From positions 6,752,010 to 6,816,009 of the forward strand of contig NC_134144.1 of assembly GCF_033958435.1 (NCBI RefSeq): DNA of 64,000 nucleotides. The letters are read 5' to 3'. Every line of letters starts with the position of its first letter. Position 1 is the first letter of the stretch. Below the pieces are notes generated by a model that saw only the letters and a list, made by a program, of their open reading frames with translations, ran no database searches and was not told where the DNA came from. Below are positions 1 through 11,900 of the stretch, piece after piece. The translations under genes were made by a program, and so were the position numbers. This stretch comes from Carettochelys insculpta (lineage: Eukaryota; Chordata; Testudines; Carettochelyidae).

Positions 1-10
1 GTCACCCGGA

Positions 11-406
11 GTGTGTCTACACAGCAGTTACTTTGGAATAACGGCCGCTATTTTGAAGTAGCTATGTGGGTATCTACACAAACACAACTGCTATTTCAAA
101 GAACGGCTTATTTTGAATATGGTAAACCTCATCCTATGAGGAATAGCGCCTATACTGAAACAGAATATTTCGGAATAGGGGCTGAATAGACAGGGAATAG
201 AGGCTACTTCAAAATAAGCTATAGTGCATCTCAGGGCTCTAATCTGAAGCAGACCTTATTGTGGCTGGGCTCTCTAGTTCGAAATAGTGGAGCGCTATTT
301 CAGTACACATGTTGTGTATAGACACGCTGTTTCAAAATAAGCTATTCTGGAAAATCTCTTTCAGAATAGCTTATTTCGAAATAACATTGCTGTCTAGACA
401 TAGCCC
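11..406. mobile_element. MITE of the 'ctatgtctacact' group, ttcgaaata interior
   Basis: The ends are inverted: 'tgtgtctacacagca' near 12 and 'tgctgtctagacatag' near 389-404. The interior repeats AT-rich blocks built on 'ttcgaaata' and 'ttattttgaa' on both strands. There is no coding capacity. It is a short non-autonomous DNA transposon; the superfamily is not resolved. Confidence 0.6.
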
Positions 407-3400
407 CACAGCCCTTAGCATGCGGGAGGTGAATATAGGTGAACAGTGAGCATGGACAGCTAAGGACTGACAAGATCACTGAATAGAAGAGAGTGGGGTT
501 GCCCCACTGGAGTAGTGGTTTAAAAAACAAATACAAAGTGGGTGGTAAATGGAACTCTCTGTGCCCGAGATGAGAACTGAGTAACACCTATTCACCCTTA
601 ACTTCACTACTGAGTGTCTCACAAGGTGATTGGGGGTAAATGCAGGGATGCTAAGAACCTCTGGTGAAAGTAATAAGCTTGGTCGAGAAAATGGCCATAA
701 ATTTGTACAGTGCTTCTGCCCCCAGTTGACATAGTTGGATGCTGTCATGGGATAAATAATGATTAAAAAAAGCTTGCCAGTGGCACTTAAGCCATTTACT
801 CTGGTTGGAGGAGCCAGATACACAAGCTAGGCCTGATGGCCAGGAGTGGATTTGAACTCAATATTCTAAGAGGTTTTTAAAAAAACCTTCCCCTCCTTTG
901 TAACAGTTGTTTAAATTACAGCATTAATAAGAACATTGTAACTACCCATTGATCTGGCTGTCATTAGAGATCTCCCTTTCGTTCTTTTCACTCGAACACA
1001 ATCTACCCTCAATTTACACCTTTATTTTTCCATTTAAGTCAGAGCTCATAACTGAGGAGCGAATTGGTGCTCTCCTCTTCTTTTTCTGCCCTAATGTGGG
1101 GAGAGAACATATCTATGCTCTTAAAAAACAAAAACAAAAACAAAAAACTGTTAAATTAGTATCTTCTGTCACATTGTGCCCCAGATGGTATTTTCCAGTT
1201 AAACATGATTGTTACACAATGTTAAGTAATGCGGTGGTTGGGTTGGGTTTTCTAAGCAAAAAGTATTTCCTTGGCCTGTCACAGTAAGCTGACACGTTTC
1301 TGCTTCACTCAGGGAGCTTCTGCATCTGTTGACACTTTAGACATCACCAGTTTAGAGTCCAGCAGCTGATTAGTGCTTCCTTCTAACCAAACTGAGAGGC
1401 AGCTCCCAAAACCGGCCATGCATAATATACTAATTAGTTCTCTACGTAAAAAATTCTGGGAGTCTGAGCTGACCTCGAAGACCTTTTGTGTTCCAGTCCA
1501 GTAACATTAGACTGTTTAGTATCAGCATTTATGTTGTATTTTTATTTCCCCTGCCTCCAAAGGCCTCACAACACAAATAATTACATATCGGTAACAAGGC
1601 ATTAGGTGTGCAGCAGTCGTCCATGTACTGTCATGAATATTTCATTAAGTGTCAGTTAATTTATGTCTGATTAAGAAATCGAAGGAATGCTGGGCAGGAC
1701 TCCAGGGTTATCCTCCGTGATTTGTCAAATAGTTTCACGGGGATTCTGAACTTCCACCTGACCAATCACTGGGAAAAGGAAGGCCCAACTTGCAGTACTG
1801 GCTGGTGTGCAGTCAAAGTACAAATTGGCTTAAAATAAGAGCCCAGGTCCTTCTGGTCTAGAGCAGAGAGGGAATAACAGAGTAACAGAAACTGCCTTTT
1901 CTAGCGGCTGTCTGATAATGACAGCAACAATTTTTACCAGGAAGTTTTCTGCCTTTCTGAGTATGACTAGTGGGTTACCAAAAGGTGTCGTTCCTTATAA
2001 ACTAAACTGAATATACTTCCTCTTAGCTAATACTGTTTTATGGGAACTGGGGGCTTCAGAATCAATTGAACACATGCATAGGCCTAATTTAGTAAATGCA
2101 TGCTTACCAGGTGCAGAGATAGTAAAGACTCTCTATTGACCTTTCTCGGAACAAGGAAAACCTTTTCCCCCTGAGAGTAGGTGGATTTGGAGATTGGTGC
2201 CTCCCTGCTGGGAACCCTGAGGATTTCTCTCTCCGCCTTTTCCATTGTCAAGCTCTGTCTACATCGAATGAGTCAGAAAATGCCTAAGGGCCTGAGTTAC
2301 CTGTGCAGCTGCACGAGGCTCTGTTTGTGTAACATACCATCAGGAGCATGGCTCTCATTCCTGGTGGAAGCTCCCATCCAGCTCAGTAGGCAAGAGCAGA
2401 CCTCGTTTTCATGACCATAAATGCCCTTCTTTACTCCTTGACTGGAACACTGCAGGACAGCTCTCCTTCCTGGTTGTCTGGCTCAGGAAAAGCAGGGTCT
2501 GCAGAGACTCACAACCAGGTGTGCCTGTGTAGGGTAAGCATGTGGGGAGCAGGGGATGGGTGGAAACTCAGCATAACTAGAACTGAGAAAGGGAGGAAGC
2601 AGTTGATGGGCATATCTGAGGCATTGCTGTAAATGGGGAGTGAGCTACAGGAATGGACTGTCCCAGAAAAGCTAGGGGTTGCCTACCCATTAGATAGTGG
2701 CAGTTGGGTCACTGGTAACACAAGGTGAGATGGTAGAAGCACACAGTGTTGGAAATCTGATCCAGGACTTCATCTCCCTTTGCTTCACTCAAAGGAGAGG
2801 AGTGGAGTTAAAGGGATCTCGGGAAGTTCTTGCCAGGGGAGCCTGGATGGGATCTCCCATTTTGTTGCTTGTGAACATCACTCCTTTATTAGCCTTACTG
2901 ACCAGCGTGAGCTGCGTCCTTATTGTTCCATTGTCCAAATCCAGGCGTGTCCACAAATAAAACAAACCTTGAAAATGTAATTGTCAATATTTAAGTAAAT
3001 TTAAAAATTCAACAGTGTCCTTACTAAACACACTTACGCTTTTTGTATGTTTTTTTTATGCCTGATGAGTTCCGTGTAAATTCACTAAATGACACTTATT
3101 TTTTAATACCCCCCTCACAATGACAAATGTGTAAGTCAGACTTTCATGGTGTCTTGTGTGTAATATACACCCACACACTCGGATATGACAGTGATGGGTG
3201 CCCTAGATAACTAAAAAAGGTTAGGTTGAAAGGATAGCGCTGAGGATTTAGTGTCTGTGCATCCCTGGCCATGTTTTTTTAAAAAAAAAAAAAAAAAAAA
3301 AGGACATTCTGAATACCTAAGGGCTCAATTCTGCTTCTACTGAATTTGGTAGGAATTTTGATCGTCCGAGAGCCTCAGAACTTCAAATACACCCATTCTT

Positions 3401-3446
3401 AACTTTAAGAAGACAAGTAGCTGTATGGATCTGGCTTCAAATTTGA
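407..3446. other. Intronic, mostly unassigned; contains candidate conserved segment
   Basis: No gene or recognised transposon is visible. There is an A-rich 'acaaaaac' tract at 1121-1148 and a poly-A tract at 3281-3301. The part at about 1410-1690 is AT-rich, free of recognised repeats and dense in homeodomain-like TAATTA and ATTA words. It is treated as a possible regulatory element. The short open frames here show no family signature. Confidence 0.4.
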
Positions 3447-3773
3447 ACAGGTTGACCTTCTCTAATCTGACAGTCTTGGGTCATGGCCAGTGCAGAACAA
3501 GAGAATTTGAAGAAGGACAAAAGGTTAATATTGTGTAGCATATTACCAACACTTCCACTGCTTACTGGGCTCTTAGAAGGCATTTGGGGTAAAGTAGAGT
3601 TTAAGCACAGCACAGAACACTGAGAGCCAGGACTGGTGGCCGTAAACAAACTTTATGGGACTATGAGAAACTTGGCCACATCCATGATAAGTGATATCCA
3701 GCTAACTAAAATCATGGTGGATTGTGGATGTTGTCAGATGAGAGAATGCTGGAGCAGAGAAGTGCAATCTATA
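3447..3773 (-). mobile_element. 'ggttgaacct' MITE copy 1 (reverse orientation)
   Basis: It starts with 'acaggttgacct' and ends near 'gcaatctata'. The interior matches the other family members in reverse complement: 'attaccaacacttccactg', 'gggctcttagaag', 'aactttatggga' and 'aacttggccaca'. Both termini have drifted, so this is an old copy. Confidence 0.75.
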
Positions 3774-3812
3774 TTTGGGTCTCCATAAATCATAGGTCTG
3801 ACTCTACATAAG

Positions 3813-4205
3813 GGCTGTGTCTATGTTAGCATTCCTCTTTTGAAAGAGACATGCAAATGAGGGAAATCGAAAAAGCAAATGAGGCGCAGATTTACGTATC
3901 TGGCACCTCAGTTGCATGTTCTTTGGAAAGATCTTCTTTCGAAAGAAGAGAAGCAGTGTAGATACAGCTCTTTCGAAAGTAAATCCCATCTTTGAAAGAA
4001 CCCTTCTTCCAAAAAAAAAAAAAAATTGGAAGAAGGGCTCTTTCAAATATGGAGATTACTTTCAAAATAGCGACATCTACACTGCTTTTCTTTCAAAAGA
4101 AGCTAGTTAGAATATACAAATAAGGTGCCAGATATGTAAATCTGCCTCATTTGCATTTCACCTCATTTGCATCTTTCAGATACGAATGCTAGTGTAGACA
4201 TAGCC
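3813..4205. mobile_element. Long palindromic MITE of the 'ctatgtctacact' group
   Basis: This 393 bp element is almost entirely an inverted repeat. 'ggctgtgtctatgttagc' at the left mirrors 'gctagtgtagacatagcc' at the right. Inner blocks 'gcaaatgagg', 'tctggcacct' and 'cagtgtagat' recur in reverse on the other arm. The arms meet at an A-rich centre near 4005-4030. The transcript or single strand would form a hairpin with arms of about 190 bases. Confidence 0.75.
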
Positions 4206-4835
4206 ATAATGAATAAAACTCCAGTGAATATTCAGATCTTGCAAAAGTCAAAAATAATTTGTTATAAAGACCTGCAACAGAGACTTGGTATGTAATTGCT
4301 CGTTAATGGGAATGGTATTTGTATGAGTAAGCCTTATATAGTCCCATTCAAAGTGTTATTCCAGTGTGCACTGAAGGCTCCCATGCTGCTGGTGGAATTG
4401 TGGGTGCAGGCACATTGAGGATAAAATAAGTAGGAAAACACATGATTTATTGGATAATTTATGGCAAAATGTGCTTATTTTTGGATGTTAAATATATGTA
4501 GTTACACATTAGCCCATCTGGGAGAACAAGATAATCTTATACATATAAATAGTTCCAGGGACTATTCGCTTATATAATAGTTTTGTAGGTACAGAGCCAG
4601 ACTGAATTGAAAACATTTATATAGCCAGGTTGCAATCTGATGCCAGTGGGGTAGCTCCATTGAAATAATTGTAGCTGTGCTGATTTACATCAGTGAGAAT
4701 TTGTCCCATTACCTTTCATTCTTTTTTTTTTTTGGTTTTGGTTTTGGTTTGGTTTTGTTTTTAAACTCACTGGATATTTTGCTAAAAGATGAGCTCTAGG
4801 AAGTATTTTGAGGCAGTTTTCTGGTTCGTGTTCTA
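4206..4835. other. Intronic, no feature recognised
   Basis: No gene is seen. A T/G-rich run built on 'ggttttggttt' is at 4721-4762. A short sequence around 4634-4710 resembles a low-copy dispersed motif but cannot be assigned. Confidence 0.4.
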
Positions 4836-4893
4836 TAGGCAATCAGACTAAATGATCACAGTGGTCCTTCTGGCCTTGAAATCTAGGAATCTG
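4836..4893 (+). mobile_element. CR1 or turtle SINE 3' tail fragment
   Basis: This contains 'cagactaaatgatcacagtg' followed by 'gtccttctggccttgaaat'. It is the 3' tail type shared by turtle CR1 LINEs and tRNA-derived SINEs. Only about 60 bp is present, so the parent element cannot be decided. Confidence 0.6.
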
Positions 4894-5954
4894 TACAAAC
4901 CCAAGTACCATAAATGACAAACATTTTCCCTTTTGCAGTAATAAAGGAGGAGGATCTTTTTCTTCATGCAGTATTTAGAATGTTTGAAATAAGGAACTGA
5001 TTAAAACAATAAAAAAATGATTTTTTCCAGACTTGTGTTTAGTAAACTTTTATACTCCTGCAATATGGTATAAATGCCTAGTCTGTATTGTGTGACATAT
5101 GTAGTTTGGATATTAAATTAGGTACAGTATTAATTGGAGATGGCTAATGGGAGTTTTTGGACTCTAATCTGTTGCTCAGTGTTCGGCTGCCATGAATTAA
5201 TCCTAGGATTTTGGAGACTGCTAAATGTGTGTGTCAACTCCAAAGCTCAAAGGGATATGCTTTCAAAGCAGCATTCACTAATCCTGTTAACAAATAATGG
5301 GATTTCTGCATGTACCTCCCGAGCACTACTTTGAAAACATACCCTTAAGTGTCAGCAGTTTTCTGGAAATGTGTTTTAAGATGTGTTAAGTTTTTAAAGG
5401 CTCTGAACTGCAAATTCCTGCTGCTATAAATTGTGGTGGAGTTTATAGTCCTGGAAGCTGCTTTGTTTAAAAAAAAAAATTATTACGCTAACTACAAATT
5501 GCCTTAGAATTTTAAGTTCAAACTCATTTTTTCAGGATGTCTTGTTTGACAATTGAACCCTTATTATGAGCTTGTTGCCTTCAAAAGAAAAGCAATTCAA
5601 AGCATGGTTAACTTAAGACCAGGTGAGTTTTATTCAAACCGATTGGCAGCTGGTCTACAAGTTAACTTCTAGAACACAATTTTTCACAAAACAACATCTT
5701 GTTTTCAGGCATACCTAGATTAGCATCATTGCAAAGAGATAGCTTGCTTGTGCTGGAACAGATCTCAGCCTATTATAGTTCAATAGCTCCTGTGCAATGT
5801 AAAGAAGAGGGAATTTAATCTTTTATGTCCGTATCCAGGCAAGAAACCCATAGTCCAGTGATGCTCAGAACTCAGTTGTTCAGCAGCCAAATTAGTGATA
5901 AACATTACCCAAAAAAGCCCTGGTAGTGTGAATTTGTTACATTTACTATAATTG
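4894..5954. other. Intronic, no feature recognised
   Basis: Repeat-poor, AT-rich DNA without a convincing open frame. The 66-codon frame at 5134-5334 has no family signature. Confidence 0.4.
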
Positions 5955-6266
5955 TACAGGTTGAACCTCCTCTAGTTCAGCACTTTCTGGTGTGGCAACA
6001 TCCATGGCCTGGCATGATGTTAGTCAAATGTTCCCTTATGAATGTGGCCAAGTTGTTCACTGTCCCATAAAGTTTGTTTACTCCCACCAGTCCTGGCTTT
6101 CAGTGCTGTGCTGTTAATTTAGCTGTAATTTACCCGGTAAATGTCTAAGAGCCCAGTAAACAGTGGAAGTGTTGGTCATGCTGCTCAACAATATTGACTT
6201 GTTATGGTTCACCAAATTCTCTGGTTCAGCCCTGGTCAGGTGCTGGACTAGAGAGGTTCAACCTGT
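5955..6266 (+). mobile_element. 'ggttgaacct' MITE copy 2
   Basis: Near-complete 312 bp copy. The left end is 'tacaggttgaacctcctcta' and the right end is 'agagaggttcaacctgt', a clear terminal inverted repeat. The interior has 'aagtttgtttac', 'ttagctgtaatttac' and 'aagagcccagtaaacagtgg'. Confidence 0.85.
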
Positions 6267-6430
6267 CGATCATCACATTCAAATAGTACGAGACATTCTT
6301 ATATATTATTCTCATTGCAAAATGATTGACCAACTTATTTGATCAACTTAAACTATATAATAACATAGTAAAATCACCCTGATTAGTTAATAATTAAATC
6401 ACAAATTGTTTTTAGTATCATATGTTGCAA

Positions 6431-6502
6431 AGAGCTGCAGGAGACTCCTTAAAGAGCCATTTGTGGCTCATAAGCCACAGTCTGCGTATCACTGCTCTGG
6501 TC
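6431..6502 (+). mobile_element. hAT-type MITE fragment ('gagccatttgtggctc')
   Basis: This contains 'aaagagccatttgtggctca' and 'taagccacag', then 'tatcactgctctgg'. It is the right end of a short hAT-type repeat common in sauropsids. The left end is not visible. Confidence 0.5.
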
Positions 6503-6751
6503 ATGTGTCTAGTTCTAGCACCTACATTTGGGTCTTATAAATCAGTCAGCTCACATGAGTAAGGGTTTGCACGTTTTGAGCTGCAAATCAGCCCTGAAAA
6601 TGTGCTTGTTTGCTTTAACCAGAAGGTCATACTGAATATATTTCCTTATCCCTGAGTCTGTCTTTTCTGGAAGCAAGGAGAGACATAGCACCTGGCATCT
6701 GTAGGCCAAATAGCCCTCAGTTTGCTAGTTTGTAGGAGATACCATATTAGA

Positions 6752-7120
6752 AATAAGAGGGAGCCGTGCTAGTCTATATACGATCAAAACAAAAAAGCAG
6801 TGAAGTAGCACTTTAAAGACTAACAAAATAATTTATTAGGTGAGCTTTCATGGGACAGACCCACTTCTTCAGACCATAGCCATACCAGAACAGACTCAAT
6901 ATTTAAGGCATAGAGAATCAAAACCAGTAATCAAAGTTGACAAATCAGAAAAAAATTATCAAGGTGAGCAAATCAGAGAGCAGAGATTACTGTTTTTGAT
7001 TCTCTGTGCCTTAAATATTGAGTCTGTTCTGGTATGGCTATGGTCTGAAGAAGTGGGTCTGTCCCATGAAAGCTCACCTAATAAATTATTTTGTTAGTCT
7101 TTGAAGTGCTACTTGACTGT
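6752..7120. mobile_element. Penelope-type non-coding hairpin, subfamily with 'aataatttattag'
   Basis: Two inverted arms face each other. 'aagtagcactttaaagacta' near 6803 mirrors 'tagtctttgaagtgctactt' near 7096. 'gaagaagtgggtctgtccca' near 7048 mirrors the region at 6851-6871. The arms extend over about 135 bp with a short unpaired centre near 6960-6985. The 'actttaaagactaacaaaat' block is the variant of the end sequence found beside the GIY-YIG frame at 47526, so I assign it to Penelope-like elements by similarity. Confidence 0.65.
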
Positions 7121-7760
7121 TTTTCAGACCTCCAACATGCTGGACCCATCTAGTCACATTAATACTTCGAATACAAGAAGAATGCTGGCAAAAGCAAAAC
7201 AGTTTGGCCAAAGCGTGTAACCCAAGAAGTGCCGAGCATACGGAAATGTCTTCCTTTTGTTCTCGTGAGAGCTCTGCTGAATAAAGTCACTTAGCAAAAG
7301 ACAGTAAGAAGCTCAAAACAGCTCATAACAGCACAAACCAGAAGCTTATAACTGACCTTCTATGTAAGGGCACATTTGGGCAGGTCAAACACTTGCAAGG
7401 CTGAAGCGTAAATGTAAGAAGTGATGTATTCAAAGAACATAATAGGCCTTACTCTCTGCTGCACTTCACTTGTTGTAGTACTCTGTGCCCACACAACCAA
7501 AAACGGTGGCATTTTACACCCAGGTAGCCGGGGGTATAAGTAACTACATGGCAATGCGTTTTAGGGACAAGAAAGACAAGTGGACTTCCTTGCTGTCAGC
7601 TTCTTATTTATACTCCATATACTTTACATCTGCCTGCCAAAGGAGATTGTTTGAATGCATTTCTATGAACTCACTGAAAAGCTTTAATTTGGTTTCCTTC
7701 CCCTAGTCCTTCCTCCTGGTGTAAAAGAGATCTAATTGAGCTGCTATGTACTCCTAATTT

Positions 7761-7803
<43 letters not shown>

Positions 7804-8406
7804 TTGACCCATAGTCTAGGAGACAGTTGGCTGTTTTAAATGAATCTATCATTTTCCATACTATTAAATATCTATTGGTACACCTTGGAATCTTGTTTTC
7901 CACTGAAAATAATCCAAGGTCTTTTTTAGTCTTCCCCATAATTTTGATTCTTGAGATCTGCTATTATCCTAGTTCTCCAATATAGCATCCTCTTCAAGAC
8001 ATGCACACAGCAATCACCTCAACACTTTTATGCACAATGCTTAATTTGAAATAATTCCATCCTTCTATGGTAAAGCATTTCAGAACATTTTTACACCCTG
8101 TTTGGCTATAATGGAACTTAAGCATGTGCTTAAAGTTAAGCTTGTGATTAAGTGATTTGCTCAATGGAGATGTATACGATAGCTACTTCTACTTTGTATT
8201 CTGATCATATAACCAACCACCTTGCTCGCCTTTTTACTGCCCCTTTATAGTGGGCAGATGGCTTCAATTAACATTCCACCCTGACCTGCCTTTTCTGAAA
8301 GTGTGATCGAGTATGGTTTGGTTGTAAATTTGGATGCTAGAACTAAAAAAAACAAGTGCTTAGATACACGTAGCCATAAATGTCATTTTGTTCTAGGGAG
8401 TTCCTC
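7121..8406. other. Intronic, poly-T tract and unassigned DNA
   Basis: There is a run of 36 T at 7763-7798. Near 8109-8160 is a 'ttaagcatgtgcttaa' motif, which recurs at 42420-42480 and 54370-54415. No gene recognised. Confidence 0.4.
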
Positions 8407-8576
8407 TACCCCAGGGTGGTCAAAAACCCCTTGTCAATTTGGTTGCATTGTTTTCCCTGCTAACAGTTGTAATGTCACATGAAATTGGAGATCATGTTAC
8501 CTTCTAACATGAACATGGAGGAGAGAAACAAAAATTCCTTTAACCAGTGTCACAGAGCCAAGTAACAAGGGGTTGT
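8407..8576. mobile_element. Possible short MITE
   Basis: 'ggtggtcaaaaacccctt' at the left and 'aacaaggggttgtcc' at the right form an imperfect inverted pair. No internal similarity was recognised. Weak support. Confidence 0.25.
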
Positions 8577-8591
8577 CCAAATCAGTAGATA

Positions 8592-8922
8592 TACAAGCTG
8601 AACCTCTCTAATTCGGCACCTTCAGGACCTGACTGGTGCCAGAAGAGGGAATTTGCTGGACCTTGAAGGTCAATATTGTCTAGCACATTATCAACAGTTC
8701 CACTGTGTACTGGGCTCTTAGAAGACGTTTGGGGTAAGTCAGAAATACATAAACAGGTCACAATACTGTGAGCCAGGACTGGTGGCTGTAAACAAATGTG
8801 GATGTGACCACGGGAAACTTGGCTGCACCCAAGATAAGTGGTTGTCCAGTTAACTAAAATCATGCCGGATTATGGATGTCGCTGAACAGGAGAATTCTGG
8901 ATTAAAGAGGTTCAACCTCTAT
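8592..8922 (-). mobile_element. 'ggttgaacct' MITE copy 3 (reverse orientation)
   Basis: The left end is 'tacaagctgaacctctctaa' and the right end is 'aaagaggttcaacctcta'. Both termini are recognisable. The interior carries 'tcaatattgtctagcac', 'gggctcttagaagac' and 'gccaggactggtggctgtaa'. Confidence 0.85.
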
Positions 8923-11900
8923 TCTGATTTTTACTGAAACTGACCGGACATGTTCCACTTCTCATCTCTTTCCAACATGAAAAATGTTCACTTCAGGCTC
9001 CCCATTCAGCTCCTGCTGTATTGTTCTCTTTACTTTGTAGGCTTTATTTTAGAGCCTCTTCCAAACCTGGTCACCTTTGCTATAAATGTCTGGTGCAGAA
9101 TCTTGAGCAATACTTTCAAAAAAAATCTAAGTACACAACAGCCCCCTGGATTTCACTTATCTCTCACGACAGTAATATCCTCTAAGAATTCCAAAAATTA
9201 GTTAAGCATGACCTCTGCTGCCTTGATCAAACTGATTTTCCTCAGTTCTCCAAACACATCACCCTTAAGATACTGCCACTTCCAAAATATCCTCCCCACA
9301 ATGGATTTTAAACTTGCTTGGTGCTAACTTTTGTCTTTCTGTTTAACCTGCTATGGGAGGAGAAAAGTCAGTAAAATGAGGGTTCTTTCTAGTGTCATTG
9401 ACTAAAGCTGAAAACCAGTATTTAGTGATTGTGTTGCAGAGGCTACGTGAAGCATAGCAGAGATGCAATAGTTACGGCCAAGAAGGCGCTTTTAATAGGA
9501 AGCTCCTTTTTTATTCAAATGCTGTGTTTGACATGGATTAAATGAGTTTTGGTCTGCTAGTTGAGAGGGATGTAAGATCATAACATTCCTTGGTTTTGTG
9601 GATGATACCCTCCAAAACAGCTTTGTAGGCCTATTTTCTGGTTTGCAGAGAAAGCATTTTAGAGCAAGCTTGATAGTGAGCCAAAGTTTCTGAAACCTTG
9701 AAGTTGTGGTTAGCAGACAGCCAGTTTAGGAAATTAGGTCACCCTTATTTTTTATCCAGTCATCTATCTGCCGCACTGTTGCCTTCTTACTAATGAGACC
9801 CTGGTTGGGTTGAATGGGAACATGTGTGGAGTAAAAGGAATAAAAGAGCCTTTGACTAGGGACCTGTTGGAGGCAGAGGGGATGGGAGAAGACGGGATTC
9901 TTGGAGTTGTTGCTGGGAGGGAGAACAAGTGGGAGGATATGCCGGTGGATGATTGGTCCTTTGGGGGAAAAGAAAGCTGTAGTGCAAACTGGTTTTTGAG
10001 ACTTGTGGGAATTCATTGTACATAGGCATCCGAGTGACTTCTATAGTTGACAACGTGGGTCAAGTCTCTTTAAGTTGGGGTGGGAGTCAGAGCCTGGGAA
10101 CGGGCTGCTCTCCTTTGGTAGGGAGGGGGAGTTGGAAGAGTTTTGCCTGTGCTAGTGGGTGATTTGCCTCTGCACTTTCCGATGTTGCTGCCTCCACTTC
10201 AGCAGAAATCTTTCTGCCGTGGGTGGGTGTGGAATATACGCACAAATGACTTGAAAATCTAAACCCATTTGTGCATGCAAATGAATTCTGATGTCCTTCT
10301 TTTCAAATGTTATTATCCAAGTATGGAAACAGAGCTGAGAGCTTTATTCCCATCTGTTGTTCTGTAGGTGGCTGTTCTAAGGTGTGACCTTAGCAAAGCT
10401 GCCATCTAAAAACAAAGTAAACTTGGGACAAGCTTGTTCTAGCTGAGGTTCCTGTCCCAAGACCATGGTAATAGGAAACAACGGATATATTCATCTTAAA
10501 ATATGGTTATATCAGAAAAAGTGACTCCTTTCCACTTAACAGTGCTCTCTGTGCTTTCTGAGGCCTGTTCGCTTCTAATTAGAAAAGAGCTTTTGACTTT
10601 GGGTAGCAGGTTATCAGAGCCAGTTCAGCTAGAGATGCTGTCATGAACTTAGGCATTACGTGTGTGTACATTATTTTCATGCCTGTGTATCACTGGCGGT
10701 ATTGTTCGAGTTCCAGCTGCCGAATTTTTATTATTGGCCGTGGTCCACGTGCAATCCCAGTTTGAATCTTCCGTCTTAGACTTGGCTTCCAGGCCAGACG
10801 TTAAGGAACAACGTATGTGAGCTGAGCTCTTCTGCTGTGGAATGACCAACGTAAGATCACCTGATGCAATTTTTTAGTCACATTTCAGGGCATAACTGAG
10901 TTCTGAGCATTCCACATTGCCCACTGACAGTAACTCAGATTGGTAAAAATACTCTTACGGGGATGGTTCTATATTCCTTGCTCATCCTGAGCTGCACATT
11001 ACTGCTCCAGAAAGCTTACTGTAGTCAGTGGGACTGTTTGTGGAGTAAGTTACTCCTCAACATAATTAAGCGGTAAGAATCTCACCCTAAATTAGCACCA
11101 ACTTCTGAGCTTACGTTTTAGTTCATAGTGAAAACATTTGCCCCCTCCTGTTTTTTTTGTGTCTGAACTTTCCCTGTCTAATTGTATATTACAGGATAGG
11201 GACTGTATTTTGCTTTGTCCTGTATGCTATTGAATGTATCATCAGTGCTTAAATAATAAAACAGCCTTCCTTTTTTAAACTGTATGCCTATAATCCATTG
11301 AGTTGACCCGCTTCACTCTTCTTGCAGAAATTTTATTGTGGGACTGAACTTCCTTGTTTAGTAGACAGTGGACCGGGAGAAAATTATTTATATGGTGTAT
11401 AGCACTTTAAAAACTCAGAATAACTTATTCACTGCTCCAAATGCGATTTCTAAAGATTTTTAAATAATGTGTAATTTGACTCAGAAAGCAAAGTGTGAGG
11501 GTAAAGGCTTTGAAGGAGTTTTTGTGTGTAACTTTATTGGGAATTTAATGAGCCAAGTACAGCATTGTCGGTACAAGCTGTAAGCTGAGAACGCTATCTC
11601 AAGAGATCCTTGCGGATATGCCCTTGGGAGGGTTTTAGAGTGCTTGAAAATGTGGAAAAACAAGAAGGTTGCACTTCAGGGATGGATATAATATGGGGAG
11701 GGGTTGGGGGAAAAAAATAAACCCTCTGCCCCTCTTCATTATGAGAGTAAAATGACACTTTTGGCTAGAGGCCAGTGAAACCTGGGAGACCAGGGATGGT
11801 GCAGACAGGACTAGCAGCAAGTTTGTTAAGGAATGGATTGGATGCATACAGCTTTCCCTCAGCTCTGTGGTTTTTGTTCTGAATGCACAGTGTTAACTCT

